Source: Aquirufa rosea (GTDB lineage: Bacteria > Bacteroidota > Bacteroidia > Cytophagales > Spirosomataceae). From it: DNA of 64,000 nucleotides. The position numbers were made by a program, and so were the translations under genes. Position 1 is the first letter of the stretch. The number at the start of each line of letters is the position of its first letter. Below are positions 1 through 8,322 of this stretch, in pieces. The stretch spans positions 62,001 to 126,000 of the forward strand of contig NZ_SDHY01000006.1 in NCBI RefSeq assembly GCF_004118285.1, read 5' to 3'. Below the pieces are notes generated by a model. The model worked only from the letters and a program-made list of their open reading frames with translations. It was not told the DNA's origin and did no database searches.

Positions 1-10
1 TATACTTACC

Positions 11-38
11 CATAGTTTAAATTTTCAATTGAACTATG
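11..38. other. Inverted repeat upstream of first gene
   Basis: CATAGTT at 11-17 is mirrored by AACTATG at 32-38 with a 14-base AT-rich spacer. It could be an operator or the weak end of an upstream transcript. The right arm and its neighbours (25-38) recur as a reverse complement at 10659-10672, a 14-base match. There is no T-run, so a terminator call is weak. Confidence 0.3.
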
Positions 39-108
39 AAATTACAATAAAATCAAATTCCTTTCGTCTAATGTAGAAAATTTAATACTGACATGATTAA
101 ATTGCAGC

Positions 109-1278
109 ATGCTTAAAATAGAGGAAATACAATTTATCCAAGAACATTTGGAGGAAGACCCCTACCGGTTAAGTCTTATGAAAAATAGGGACAACAAACT
201 GTCCCTACCTAAATTGGTTCTCCAAATTCAAGCCCGTCAAAAATTGGCACATAAATTACCCAGCTGGGTAAATAATCCTGCTATTTTTTTCCCTTCCCAA
301 CTTCATTTGGAACAGGCTTCTTCTCAAGATACCGCACTATTCAAGGCTCAATTAGTGAAAGGTAATTTACTTGACTTAACTGGAGGAATGGGTATTGATG
401 TATGGGCCTTTGCTCAAACTTGCTCTTCGGTAACCTATATAGAAAGAGACCCCCAATTGACGCAAGTGAGTAGCTATAATCATCAGGTTTTAGGATTGAA
501 CAACATCAATCATATCTGCGGAGATGGTAGAGAATACCTCCAAAAACATCCAGAAGATTGGGACTATGTGTATATAGATCCTGCTAGAAGAGGTTCTAAA
601 GGAGAGAAAGTCATTCTATTAGAAGATTGTGAGCCCAATGTCACTGAACTTTTGGATAGAATTAATAAAAAGACTCAAATCCTAATAAAAACTAGTCCAC
701 TGCTGGATATCAGTAGGGCCATTGAAAGTTTACAAGGAGTAGATAAAGTGTGGATCATTTGCGTAAAAAATGAAGTCAAGGAATTATTGTTCCTCAAATC
801 CATCAACTCCAATCGAGATCCTTTGATTGAAGTCCATGAACTAAGTGATAATCCTAGCCTACTATTTCAAGCAAGGCTAGGTGAAGAGCGAGAAGCTACG
901 GCGACCTTAGGGCATTTGGACCAATACTTATATGAACCACATGCAGGAATTTTGAAAGCAGGCTTTTTTAAAATGATTGCTGGAACAGCTCATAAATTGG
1001 CATTACATACGCATTTGTATGCTTCTCATGAAAAAATCAGTCATTTCCCTGGAAGAAAATTCAAGGTGTTAGCACAAGGCAGCTTAGACAAAAAGTGGCT
1101 CTCTGAGCATCTTACGGAGGGTAAAGCTAATATTAGTACCCGAAATTTCCCTCTTAGTCCAGAAGAGATTAGAAAAAAATGGAAAATAAAAGAAGGAGGC
1201 CCCAAAACACTTTTTGCCTTTCAGGATATGCATCAAAAAAAACTCGTAGCCCTTTGCGAAAAATGTGATCCTAATTGA
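109..1278 (+). CDS. Class I SAM-dependent methyltransferase with THUMP-like domain
   Basis: A predicted S-adenosylmethionine-dependent methyltransferase, probably acting on RNA. The SAM-binding loop DLTGGMG is at residues 89-95, an acidic ribose-binding position (YIERD) follows near 110-114, and IDPARR at 156-161 sits where RNA methyltransferases carry their catalytic motif IV. The N-terminal 80 residues and the C-terminal third (about 260-389) resemble the helical and THUMP/ferredoxin-like parts of the PG_1098-type family known from Bacteroidota. The ATG at 109 is the first good start and gives the full family length of about 390 residues. It is monocistronic: the next gene has its own promoter. 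The substrate is not known for this family, so the RNA target is inference. Confidence 0.8.
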   Translation: MLKIEEIQFIQEHLEEDPYRLSLMKNRDNKLSLPKLVLQIQARQKLAHKLPSWVNNPAIFFPSQLHLEQASSQDTALFKAQLVKGNLLDLTGGMGIDVWAFAQTCSSVTYIERDPQLTQVSSYNHQVLGLNNINHICGDGREYLQKHPEDWDYVYIDPARRGSKGEKVILLEDCEPNVTELLDRINKKTQILIKTSPLLDISRAIESLQGVDKVWIICVKNEVKELLFLKSINSNRDPLIEVHELSDNPSLLFQARLGEEREATATLGHLDQYLYEPHAGILKAGFFKMIAGTAHKLALHTHLYASHEKISHFPGRKFKVLAQGSLDKKWLSEHLTEGKANISTRNFPLSPEEIRKKWKIKEGGPKTLFAFQDMHQKKLVALCEKCDPN

Positions 1279-1309
1279 TTTCGTATTTTCGTCAAAAAAA
1301 TTACCTTTG
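1275..1309 (+). promoter_or_regulatory. Bacteroidota-type promoter for the 1336 operon
   Basis: TTG at 1275-1277 and TACCTTTG at 1302-1309, separated by 24 bases, fit the Bacteroidota -33/-7 consensus (TTG, then TAnnTTTG). The -7 box ends 26 bases before the ATG at 1336, giving a short leader. The TTG lies inside the stop region of the preceding gene. Confidence 0.6.
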
Positions 1310-1335
1310 TTCTTTATATTCAACAAATTAAGACC

Positions 1336-2010
1336 ATGACTAAGTATTTTTTCCTAGCCCTATTGGTTTTTGCTTCTGTTACAGGTCATTCCCAAATATT
1401 TTCGGGTATGACAGAAATTGAGCGTGCTCAAAAAGAAGGATTCTACACGTACATTGGAACTGAAGAAAAATACGCCACAGAAAGCTGGAAAAGGTATTTA
1501 AAGAAATTTGGAAGGGTTGAAAATGGCAAAGGTGGAGCCATCAATAGTTATGATACCCGTATTTCATCCATTTCTAAAAACTCATTTACTCTGCTGTCGA
1601 AAATTACAGAAGAAAACAATAAGACTAAATTGTTTGTTTCCATTTCTTTAGGTCCGGATGATTATATTCAGACCGGACATGCTCAGTTCAAAGAGGCGAG
1701 TGAATGGTTGGAGGATTTTATTCAACAAGTTAATTTGGAAGAAGGCGTGCGTAAGGAAGAACAAAAATTACTCAATCTAAACAGCCAAAAGGTTAAAAAC
1801 ACCAAAATGGCGGAGCGATTGATGAGAGAAATTGAAGCCAATAAGAAGCAAACTGAATTGTTGACTAAAAGATTAGAGGAAGCTAAACTAGAAAGGGAAA
1901 AATTATTGGCCAATCAAGAGCAAAATAAATTGGATCAAAAAGCTACTGAGGATGCACTAATTTTGCAAAATCAAGCAGTAGAAGCAGCTAAAAAGAAAAT
2001 CAAAGACTAA
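1336..2010 (+). CDS. Exported coiled-coil protein of unknown function
   Basis: I do not recognise this 224-residue protein. The first 20 residues form a signal peptide (hydrophobic core FFLALLVFASVTG, then SQ), so it should enter the periplasm. Residues 21-125 are a small mixed domain. From about residue 125 to the end the chain is almost wholly charged and Leu/Ala-rich (Glu, Lys, Gln), typical of a long coiled coil. It leads a tight operon with the small exported protein at 2018 (7-base gap), the SRPBCC protein at 2341 and the symporter at 2792. A structural or scaffolding role in the envelope is a guess from composition only. Confidence 0.6.
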   Translation: MTKYFFLALLVFASVTGHSQIFSGMTEIERAQKEGFYTYIGTEEKYATESWKRYLKKFGRVENGKGGAINSYDTRISSISKNSFTLLSKITEENNKTKLFVSISLGPDDYIQTGHAQFKEASEWLEDFIQQVNLEEGVRKEEQKLLNLNSQKVKNTKMAERLMREIEANKKQTELLTKRLEEAKLEREKLLANQEQNKLDQKATEDALILQNQAVEAAKKKIKD

Positions 2011-2017
2011 TTAACCC

Positions 2018-2329
2018 ATGAAAAAATTCATTTATTTTTTGGGAGTTTGTATCATCTTCATTTGTACAAGTGGTTTTGGCTTGGTGGAATATTCAGCCAT
2101 GAGGCCTCAGACTTATTGGGTGGGTACAGATAGCACTAGGCAAGCCAAACAGGCGTTGTTGGTTAATGAGAAAAAAGACTTAGCAAAAATAGCTGCGCGT
2201 GAGCAAGAACAAAATTCCCAAGATGCTAACACCCAAGAGGAAGGAACACATTGGTCAAAATACGTTTTATTGGGTGTAAAGTATGCTTTCACTACCTTAA
2301 TGAATTTGATCAACTTCCTACTTAAGTAA
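2018..2329 (+). CDS. Small exported or membrane-anchored protein, unknown
   Basis: An unrecognised 103-residue protein. Residues 1-22 (FIYFLGVCIIFICTSGFG) are a signal peptide or N-terminal anchor. The middle (about 45-75) is polar, rich in Lys, Gln and Glu. The last 22 residues are hydrophobic enough for a C-terminal membrane segment. It follows the coiled-coil gene by 7 bases and precedes the SRPBCC gene by 11, so the three are very likely co-transcribed and may act together at the inner membrane. No catalytic motif is visible. Confidence 0.55.
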   Translation: MKKFIYFLGVCIIFICTSGFGLVEYSAMRPQTYWVGTDSTRQAKQALLVNEKKDLAKIAAREQEQNSQDANTQEEGTHWSKYVLLGVKYAFTTLMNLINFLLK

Positions 2330-2340
2330 GCCTCATCACA

Positions 2341-2787
2341 ATGCCTTCATTTAGGGTAAAAACAAAAATCAAAGCGCCCATTCTCCATATTTGGAGTTTA
2401 TTTGATCAAAACCTATTAGCTCGTTTATCCCCTCCCTTTCCGCCGATAAAGATTAACCGATTTGATGGCTGTCGCAGGGGCGACTTAGTACAGCTTGAAA
2501 TTAAATTAGGCTTTACCCGATTAATTTGGGATTCAGAAATTACCGATGACTTTGAAAGTGAAAATAAAATCTATTTCATTGATGAAGGAAGACGCATTCC
2601 ATTGGGCATTACCTTTTGGAAACATCAACATATATTAGAGAAAATTGACTCAAGAGAAACTTGGATAATAGATCATATTAACTACTCCACTCGTTCCAAA
2701 TTTTTAGATATTCTACTTTATCCCTTACTTTGGGGAATGATTATCTATCGAAAGCCATTATATCAATCCATTTTGTCACTTCCTTAA
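2341..2787 (+). CDS. SRPBCC (START-like) family protein
   Basis: A 148-residue soluble protein that looks like a ligand-binding SRPBCC/START-like fold. It starts with a beta strand (FRVKTKIKAP) followed by the typical helix (HIWSLFDQ), and then has alternating strands with central WDSEI and a C-terminal helix. Several Bacteroidota genomes carry such proteins of unknown ligand. There is no signal peptide, so it should be cytoplasmic. It sits between two exported unknowns and a dicarboxylate symporter, with gaps of 11 and 4 bases. The ligand is unknown; the family call rests on length and pattern rather than a diagnostic motif. Confidence 0.55.
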   Translation: MPSFRVKTKIKAPILHIWSLFDQNLLARLSPPFPPIKINRFDGCRRGDLVQLEIKLGFTRLIWDSEITDDFESENKIYFIDEGRRIPLGITFWKHQHILEKIDSRETWIIDHINYSTRSKFLDILLYPLLWGMIIYRKPLYQSILSLP

Positions 2788-2791
2788 TCAA

Positions 2792-4030
2792 ATGAAATTA
2801 AGCCTTACTCACAAAATCGTCCTAGGATTTATTTTAGGACTCGCTCTGGGCGAATACTTCTTCCTCACATTTTCTCCAGAAGAAAGTCATGAGTGGGCTC
2901 AACGCATTCAAGTTATTTCCAAGATTTTCCTGCGACTCATCAAAATGATTGTAGGACCTTTGGTCTTCTGTACTTTAGTGGTCGGAATTGCCAAATTAGG
3001 TGATTTTAAGGCAGTTGGACGAATTGGACTAAAAACGATCGGATATTTCTATTTTGCCACCATTTTGTCTTTGGTAACAGGTTTAGTAGTTGTTAACATC
3101 ACCCAGCCAGGCAGCTTACAGTCTTGGCCAAAGCCAGCCGCAGGAACATCAACCGGCATTGATGCCTCCAAAGTTAAAACATTGAGCGACTTTATCTTGC
3201 ACATATTTCCGGATAGTTTTTTTAAGGCATTAGCCGAGAATGAAATTTTACAAATTGTCATTTTCTCCTTGTTCTTTGGAGTAGCCTTAGGTTCCATTGG
3301 AGAAACTGGGAAAAAGCTGATTCATGTATTTGAAAATTTGGCTGAGGTCGTTTTCAAAATGGTGAATTACGTCATGGAAGTAGCTCCATACGCGGTTTTT
3401 GCCGCTATGACTTCGGTGGTTGCTAATAAGGGATTATCGATATTAATTAGCTACGGATATTTGATGATATGCTTTATTGGAGGCTTATTATTCTTCACGG
3501 TGGTGGTTTTATGGCTTATCTGTCTTGTCAATAAAATCCCATATTGGTCGCTTCTCAAAGAATTAAAAGAAGCCTTATTGATTTCCTTCTCCACAGCTAG
3601 CTCAGAAGCCTCCTTCCCTCAAACCATCGCCGCCTTGGAGCGCTTTGGTTGCAGTCGTAGAATTGTAGGATTTGTTTTGCCTTTAGGATATAGTTTTAAC
3701 TTGGATGGATCCATGTTATATATGACCTTTGCCACAGGCTTTATTGCACAGGCATATGGAGTTCATTTAAGTTTGGAACAACAAATCACCATGTTATTGA
3801 CCTTAATGATTACTTCCAAAGGAATAGCAGGTGTACCAAGGGCCTCATTGGTAATTATTGCCGGCACACTTACCATGTTTAATTTACCAGCAGAAGGAAT
3901 AGCCTTGTTATTGGGAGTTGATCCATTCTTGGATATGGGGAGAACAGTTACTTCAGTAGCTGGAAATGGAGTGGCCACTTGCGTGGTATCCAAATGGGAA
4001 GGGGAATTTAATCCTTCTACGAACGCTTAA
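2792..4030 (+). CDS. Dicarboxylate/amino acid:cation symporter (DAACS family)
   Basis: An inner-membrane, Na+ or H+ coupled symporter for C4-dicarboxylates or glutamate/aspartate (GltP/DctA-like). Its 412 residues match the family length. The serine-rich re-entrant hairpin STASSEASFP lies at about residues 264-274, the hallmark SFNLDGSMLY at about 300-310, and the second hairpin TSKGIAGVPRAS at about 345-356. It is the last gene of the 1336 operon, 4 bases after the SRPBCC gene. Its end overlaps the end of the convergent LolC/E-like gene by 14 bases. A paralogue is at 39376. Substrate choice between aspartate, glutamate and succinate/malate cannot be settled from sequence. Confidence 0.9.
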   Translation: MKLSLTHKIVLGFILGLALGEYFFLTFSPEESHEWAQRIQVISKIFLRLIKMIVGPLVFCTLVVGIAKLGDFKAVGRIGLKTIGYFYFATILSLVTGLVVVNITQPGSLQSWPKPAAGTSTGIDASKVKTLSDFILHIFPDSFFKALAENEILQIVIFSLFFGVALGSIGETGKKLIHVFENLAEVVFKMVNYVMEVAPYAVFAAMTSVVANKGLSILISYGYLMICFIGGLLFFTVVVLWLICLVNKIPYWSLLKELKEALLISFSTASSEASFPQTIAALERFGCSRRIVGFVLPLGYSFNLDGSMLYMTFATGFIAQAYGVHLSLEQQITMLLTLMITSKGIAGVPRASLVIIAGTLTMFNLPAEGIALLLGVDPFLDMGRTVTSVAGNGVATCVVSKWEGEFNPSTNA

Positions 4031-5240
4031 AGGTCATTTCAACGGCCTTTTTAGCTGGGAAAACGGACGCTAAGAGGGTGATAATAATGACAAGTATTGC
4101 CGTTTGAAGGAAGTCACCCAGCCTCATTTCTATTGGGTAAGCATCAATCAAAGAATTGGGAATACCCAAAGAGATAATCCCGAAGGTTTGCTGGAGATAT
4201 CCCAAAACAAATCCAAGTAGCATCCCCAAGATCGCTCCTGAAAAACTGATTAAAACACCCACCAAAAGAAAGGTTTGAAACATCTGTTTCTTACTATATC
4301 CCATGGCCAAGAGGGTCATCAAGTCTTTTTTCTTTTCAATTACCAATAATGAAAGGGCATAAAATAACGTAAATGAGGCGATTCCCATCACAAAAGCCAT
4401 AATTAAAAAGACAAAGAATTTTTCAATCTTGATAGCTTTTAACAATGAAGCATGCTGTTCATCTCGTGTCTGCACTTGGAATTTTTCACCCAAGGTTTCA
4501 GATATAGCTTTCTTGATTTCAGTCATCTGTACATTATCTTCTAGCATGATCTCCATTGCCGAGATTTGATTTTCCACACCTAATAAATCTTCCATCCAAG
4601 TTAGCGGAACCAAAATCATCTGATTGTCAAAAGATTGTTCTACTTCCATAACTCCTGCAGGAAAGAACTGATTATTGCGAATGGACTGTTCACTAATGGC
4701 AAAACGCTTGAGCGCCTGATGATCTGGATACCAAGCCTCTATTGGCGTAAATACATCCTCGAAACTCATACCCATGTTCAAGAATACCCCAATTCCCACA
4801 ATGGCAAAGGCATGATCTCCATTTTGAACAAAATAATCTCCTTCCACTACTTGTTTCTTCAATCTTTCCGCAGCTAAAAAGGTAGAATCGACCCCTTTAA
4901 AGCGAACAACTAATTGTTTATTCTTATACTTTATTAAAGCCTGATCTTCCAAAATGGGATTCATGAAGCGAATACCAGGAATGGATTTCACTTGATTAAA
5001 TTGGGCAGGAGATAAGGTAAATCGAGTGCCTTGAGTGGAGACAATTTTCAAATCTGGATCATAGGTTTTAAATAATCCTTTTTGAAATTCTTCTAAACCA
5101 TTAAATACTGAAAGAATTAGCACCAATGCCATAACCTCCACTCCCACCCCCAACATGGAAATACGGGAAATGAAGGTGATAAAACTCGCCTTAGACTTGG
5201 TGAAAAAATACCTTTTTGCAACAAATAAGGGTAGATTCAA
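4017..5240 (-). CDS. LolC/E-type ABC transporter permease (FtsX family)
   Basis: An inner-membrane permease of the lipoprotein-releasing type, expected to work with an ATPase of the LolD kind. It has the family layout: one N-terminal membrane helix after MNLPLFVAKRY (about 22-48), a large periplasmic MacB-like domain (about 50-270), then three C-terminal helices (about 275-300, 320-350 and 370-395). At 407 residues it is full length. It lies 14 bases downstream of rbfA and is surely co-transcribed with it. Bacteroidota often fuse LolC and LolE roles into one such protein. The window holds a second, unlinked homologue at 34030, so the two may form a heterodimer or serve different cargo. No ATPase gene is nearby. 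Confidence 0.85.
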   Translation of the reverse strand: MNLPLFVAKRYFFTKSKASFITFISRISMLGVGVEVMALVLILSVFNGLEEFQKGLFKTYDPDLKIVSTQGTRFTLSPAQFNQVKSIPGIRFMNPILEDQALIKYKNKQLVVRFKGVDSTFLAAERLKKQVVEGDYFVQNGDHAFAIVGIGVFLNMGMSFEDVFTPIEAWYPDHQALKRFAISEQSIRNNQFFPAGVMEVEQSFDNQMILVPLTWMEDLLGVENQISAMEIMLEDNVQMTEIKKAISETLGEKFQVQTRDEQHASLLKAIKIEKFFVFLIMAFVMGIASFTLFYALSLLVIEKKKDLMTLLAMGYSKKQMFQTFLLVGVLISFSGAILGMLLGFVLGYLQQTFGIISLGIPNSLIDAYPIEMRLGDFLQTAILVIIITLLASVFPAKKAVEMTFKRS

Positions 5241-5254
5241 GGGTCAATAAATTT

Positions 5255-5629
5255 TTAATTTTCTTCCTCTTCAGTAGCCGGAGGAATCACTAATCCTTCA
5301 AACAATGCTTCGATTTTAGCGGCATATGCAGCAGTATCGTCCAAGTAAAACGATAAATGAGGTATAATTCTTGCCTGATGACGAATTCGGGTAGCCAAGG
5401 CATTACGTATAGCTTTGTTTTTTTCACTGAGCGTATCCACCATGGCTTGTGGATTTTCTACTAATAAAAAACTCAAATAGCATCGAGCAGCTGATAAATC
5501 AGGACTCATCTTTACGTCTGTAATAGTAACCATCCCCTTGCCGAATACCTCTTTAAATTCCTTCTGAAAGATATCACTCAAATCCTTTTGTATGAGACGA
5601 CCAAATTTTTGTTGACGCTTACTTTCCAT
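5255..5629 (-). CDS. rbfA: Ribosome-binding factor A
   Basis: RbfA, the KH-fold factor that binds 16S rRNA during late maturation of the 30S subunit and is needed for cold adaptation. The N-terminus RQQKFGRLIQKDLSDI is the typical first helix, and VTITDVKMSPDLSAARCYLSFL (residues about 34-55) contains the conserved strand with the family's SPDL signature. The length of 124 residues is normal. The acidic tail (EEEEN) is a common addition. It is the first gene of a two-gene unit with the LolC/E permease, an arrangement often seen in Bacteroidota. Confidence 0.92.
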   Translation of the reverse strand: MESKRQQKFGRLIQKDLSDIFQKEFKEVFGKGMVTITDVKMSPDLSAARCYLSFLLVENPQAMVDTLSEKNKAIRNALATRIRHQARIIPHLSFYLDDTAAYAAKIEALFEGLVIPPATEEEEN

Positions 5630-5714
5630 AATTCTCCATTCTTTACCTAAAATTCTTGCAAATTTCAGAATAATAATTGGATTAAACGTAATTTAGAGCC
5701 AGTGTTCGAAAAAT

Positions 5715-7085
5715 ATGTTCCAAATCTTCAAATCTGATTCCGTATTACCTACTCTTTTACTCGTGACCATATGGCTCATAAGTTTAGTTTATATTCACCA
5801 GTGGGGAGTTGCCCCTTTTCCATGGGAAATAAAAAACTATCTTTTGGGACAAAAATTAAATCAAGGTTTTTTGATTTATGAAGACATCCGAGACAACACC
5901 GCACCACTAGCGGCACTATTTTACCAAATTATTCAATGGTTCTCTATACCCGTAGATTGGAATATTTACATTTCATCCATCATTGTCATTTACCAAAGTT
6001 ATATTTTCCAACAAACCATACAACGCTACGAGTTAATGCCACAAATCGGGTATTTACCCTTTTTGATGTATGCCATTATCTTTCATTTGTCCTTGGAGTT
6101 TTTAGCCCCTGGCCCTGCCTTGATCGGATTAACCTTTTTGTTATTGGCTTGGAGAGAAATTATTTACCAACAAAGAACATTACAAGTGAATGATCGGGTC
6201 ATTTTGATTGGAATATATATGGCCATTGCAAGTTTATTTTATCTAAGTTATTCTCTTTTCTTCCTTTGGGCCTTACTCAGTTTACTTTTTTATTCGGGTA
6301 TTAGCCTGAGGCAAATTGTACTAATGATTATTGGATTTCTAATGGTTATTTCTTTGAATATTTTATTCTTCCTGTTCAATGGAAATTTAACTTTTATGAT
6401 TCAGGTATTTAAGCGCTCTGCTTTTCAATTCCAAGTTCCCGAAAAACTGGAAATAACTCAAATTGCCGGTGTTTTTGCTCCTGCACTTTTGATTGGAATT
6501 TGGGGATTTTGGTTGATTTTAAGAAGCCGAAGGATTCGATCTAATGCACAAAAAGGGCAACAAACCAACCTTATTTGGATTATTACGGCCGTTTTTGCTA
6601 CTTTAACGGTACCCTCATTAATTCGTATTAATTTACTTTTCTTTTTACCAGCTTTGGCCTATTTTGGTCTGAATATTTTTCACCTAAGTAGCAACTCGCT
6701 ATTAAAAGAATTAGCCATTTGGTTATTGATAGCGGGTACTTGGTTTAATGTCCAAAAAGAACTGAAAAACAAAGATCAGGAGCGCATTCCTCCAGCTACA
6801 TTATCCTTGAAGAATCAGCGGCTAATGATCCTTGGTCCACAAATACAAGAATATTTGGGCAATCAGATGGTCGGTCCATTTGTCAATTGGGATTTAGCCA
6901 AACCATTATTTTCCAACTTGGACCAATACAAAAATGTGGTACTTCTGCACGAATATTTTGAAAAAGATGCTCCTGACTACATCTATGATGCAGAAGATAA
7001 CATCAAAAAACTTGGTGTTTATTTACCTAATTTAAAGAAATCCTATCGTCAAGTTGAACCCAAATTGTACCAAAGAAATCAATAA
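5715..7085 (+). CDS. Polytopic membrane protein, unknown (GT-C-like)
   Basis: A 456-residue integral membrane protein with roughly ten hydrophobic segments: near residues 10-30, 75-95, 105-145, 150-185, 195-225, 245-265, 285-320 and 325-345. A soluble tail of about 110 residues follows. The first loop carries IYEDIRDNTAPL (about 55-66), with acidic and Arg residues right after the first helix, which is where GT-C glycosyltransferases keep catalytic residues. I do not see a family-defining motif, so the GT-C idea is inference. It is monocistronic, reads away from rbfA, and its stop overlaps the stop of rpiB by 7 bases. Confidence 0.6.
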   Translation: MFQIFKSDSVLPTLLLVTIWLISLVYIHQWGVAPFPWEIKNYLLGQKLNQGFLIYEDIRDNTAPLAALFYQIIQWFSIPVDWNIYISSIIVIYQSYIFQQTIQRYELMPQIGYLPFLMYAIIFHLSLEFLAPGPALIGLTFLLLAWREIIYQQRTLQVNDRVILIGIYMAIASLFYLSYSLFFLWALLSLLFYSGISLRQIVLMIIGFLMVISLNILFFLFNGNLTFMIQVFKRSAFQFQVPEKLEITQIAGVFAPALLIGIWGFWLILRSRRIRSNAQKGQQTNLIWIITAVFATLTVPSLIRINLLFFLPALAYFGLNIFHLSSNSLLKELAIWLLIAGTWFNVQKELKNKDQERIPPATLSLKNQRLMILGPQIQEYLGNQMVGPFVNWDLAKPLFSNLDQYKNVVLLHEYFEKDAPDYIYDAEDNIKKLGVYLPNLKKSYRQVEPKLYQRNQ

Positions 7086-7519
7086 CCGCAGGCAATCTTA
7101 CCCACACGTCCCTGATGACGTCCACCCTCAAATGGTGTTTCAATAAAAGCCGCTAAACATGCTTTAGCCTCTTCTAAAGAGATGAATCGAACGGGTAAAC
7201 AGATGATATTGGCGTCATTGTGCTGACGAATCAGCTTGGCTACTTCAACATTCCAAGCTAATCCTGCCCTAATTCCTTGGTGTTTATTAGCAGTGATGGC
7301 TACTCCGTTGGCACTGCCACAAAGCAATAGTCCAAAACGTTGTTCTCCTTTTTCCACCGCCGTTGCCACCGGATGGGCAAAATCTGGATAATCTACTGAA
7401 TCTGCCGAAAATGTACCATAATCTTTCACTGTTATGCCTCTCTCTGACAAAAAATCAATTAAATCATTTTTATAATCAAATCCAGCGTGATCACCGCCAA
7501 CAGCAAAAGTTAAGCTCAT
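7079..7519 (-). CDS. rpiB: Ribose 5-phosphate isomerase B
   Basis: Interconverts ribose 5-phosphate and ribulose 5-phosphate in the pentose phosphate pathway. The family opening GGDHAGFDYK is at residues 8-17, YPDFAHPVA at about 44-52 and LLLCGSANGVAITANKHQG at about 65-83, which includes the catalytic Cys and the phosphate-binding loop. HNDANIICLPVRF (about 99-111) is the usual RpiB signature. The length of 146 residues is normal. The gene is monocistronic, with a TACCTTTG box at 7549-7556 upstream, overlapping the divergent promoter of the LOG gene. Confidence 0.93.
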   Translation of the reverse strand: MSLTFAVGGDHAGFDYKNDLIDFLSERGITVKDYGTFSADSVDYPDFAHPVATAVEKGEQRFGLLLCGSANGVAITANKHQGIRAGLAWNVEVAKLIRQHNDANIICLPVRFISLEEAKACLAAFIETPFEGGRHQGRVGKIACGY

Positions 7520-7544
7520 TGTATCGTATTTTAGTTCTTATTTC

Positions 7545-7577
7545 TTGACAAAGGTAAGCGGATAAATCCTACATTTG
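7545..7577 (+). promoter_or_regulatory. Promoter of the LOG-family gene
   Basis: TTG at 7545-7547 and TACATTTG at 7570-7577 with a 22-base spacer match the Bacteroidota consensus. The -7 box ends 22 bases before the ATG at 7600. Confidence 0.65.
7549..7556 (-). promoter_or_regulatory. -7 box of rpiB promoter
   Basis: Read on the minus strand the site is TACCTTTG, 29 bases before the rpiB start at 7519. It lies inside the spacer of the divergent LOG promoter, so the two polymerases would compete for the same DNA. The best -33 TTG (7585-7587 on the minus strand) is 28 bases away, longer than usual. Confidence 0.45.
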
Positions 7578-7599
7578 CGAAGTACAAAAGAATAAATTT

Positions 7600-8322
7600 A
7601 TGTTGGAGAACGATCGGCAGCACGAAGAAGAAAAAATCAAAAAAGCCTTTGGGGATAAAACCTGGGCTCAAATCAAATCTGAAGAATCCTGGAGGATATT
7701 TAAAATCATGAGTGAGTTTGTGGAGGGCATTGACAAATTATCGAAAATTGGTCCATGCGTTTCCATTTTTGGTTCTGCCAGAACCAAACCAGACAATCCG
7801 TATTATCAGGTGGCAGAGGAAATAGCTGCTAAACTAGTCAGACATGGTTATGGCGTCATTACGGGTGGTGGACCAGGCATCATGGAAGCTGGTAATAAGG
7901 GCGCCAATTCGGAGGGAGGGAGATCTGTAGGTTTAAATATTGAATTACCTTTTGAGCAATTTGCTAACCCTTATATTGACCATGACAAAAACATCAATTT
8001 CGATTTCTTTTTCGTTCGAAAAGTGATGTTTGTGAAGTACTCTCAGGGTTTCATCATCATGCCTGGGGGCTTTGGTACTCTGGATGAAATGTTTGAATCT
8101 TTGACACTGATTCAGACGCATAAAATTGGTAGGTTCCCCGTGGTATTGGTGGGTACCGACTATTGGAAGGGATTAATCGATTGGATTAAAAACACCATGA
8201 TCTTGCAAGGGAACATCAATGAGGAAGATTTGGATTTATTTTCCTTGGTGGACACCCCTACGGAGGCAGTAAGAGTCATCGATGAATTCTATGCCAAATA
8301 CCTATTGAAACCTAACTTCTAA
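7600..8322 (+). CDS. LOG-family nucleotide 5'-monophosphate phosphoribohydrolase
   Basis: A TIGR00730/LOG-type Rossmann protein that releases ribose 5-phosphate from nucleotide monophosphates. Plant LOG enzymes activate cytokinins this way; bacterial relatives include YgdH/PpnN-like enzymes. FGSAR (about residues 57-61), GGGPGIMEAGNKGA (about 88-101) and the diagnostic PGGFGTLDE (about 152-160) form the phosphate-binding and catalytic site. The length of 240 residues is typical for the longer bacterial subfamily, whose N-terminal 45 residues are extra helices. It is monocistronic. Its stop overlaps that of the convergent PolX gene by 11 bases. Confidence 0.88.
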   Translation: MLENDRQHEEEKIKKAFGDKTWAQIKSEESWRIFKIMSEFVEGIDKLSKIGPCVSIFGSARTKPDNPYYQVAEEIAAKLVRHGYGVITGGGPGIMEAGNKGANSEGGRSVGLNIELPFEQFANPYIDHDKNINFDFFFVRKVMFVKYSQGFIIMPGGFGTLDEMFESLTLIQTHKIGRFPVVLVGTDYWKGLIDWIKNTMILQGNINEEDLDLFSLVDTPTEAVRVIDEFYAKYLLKPNF

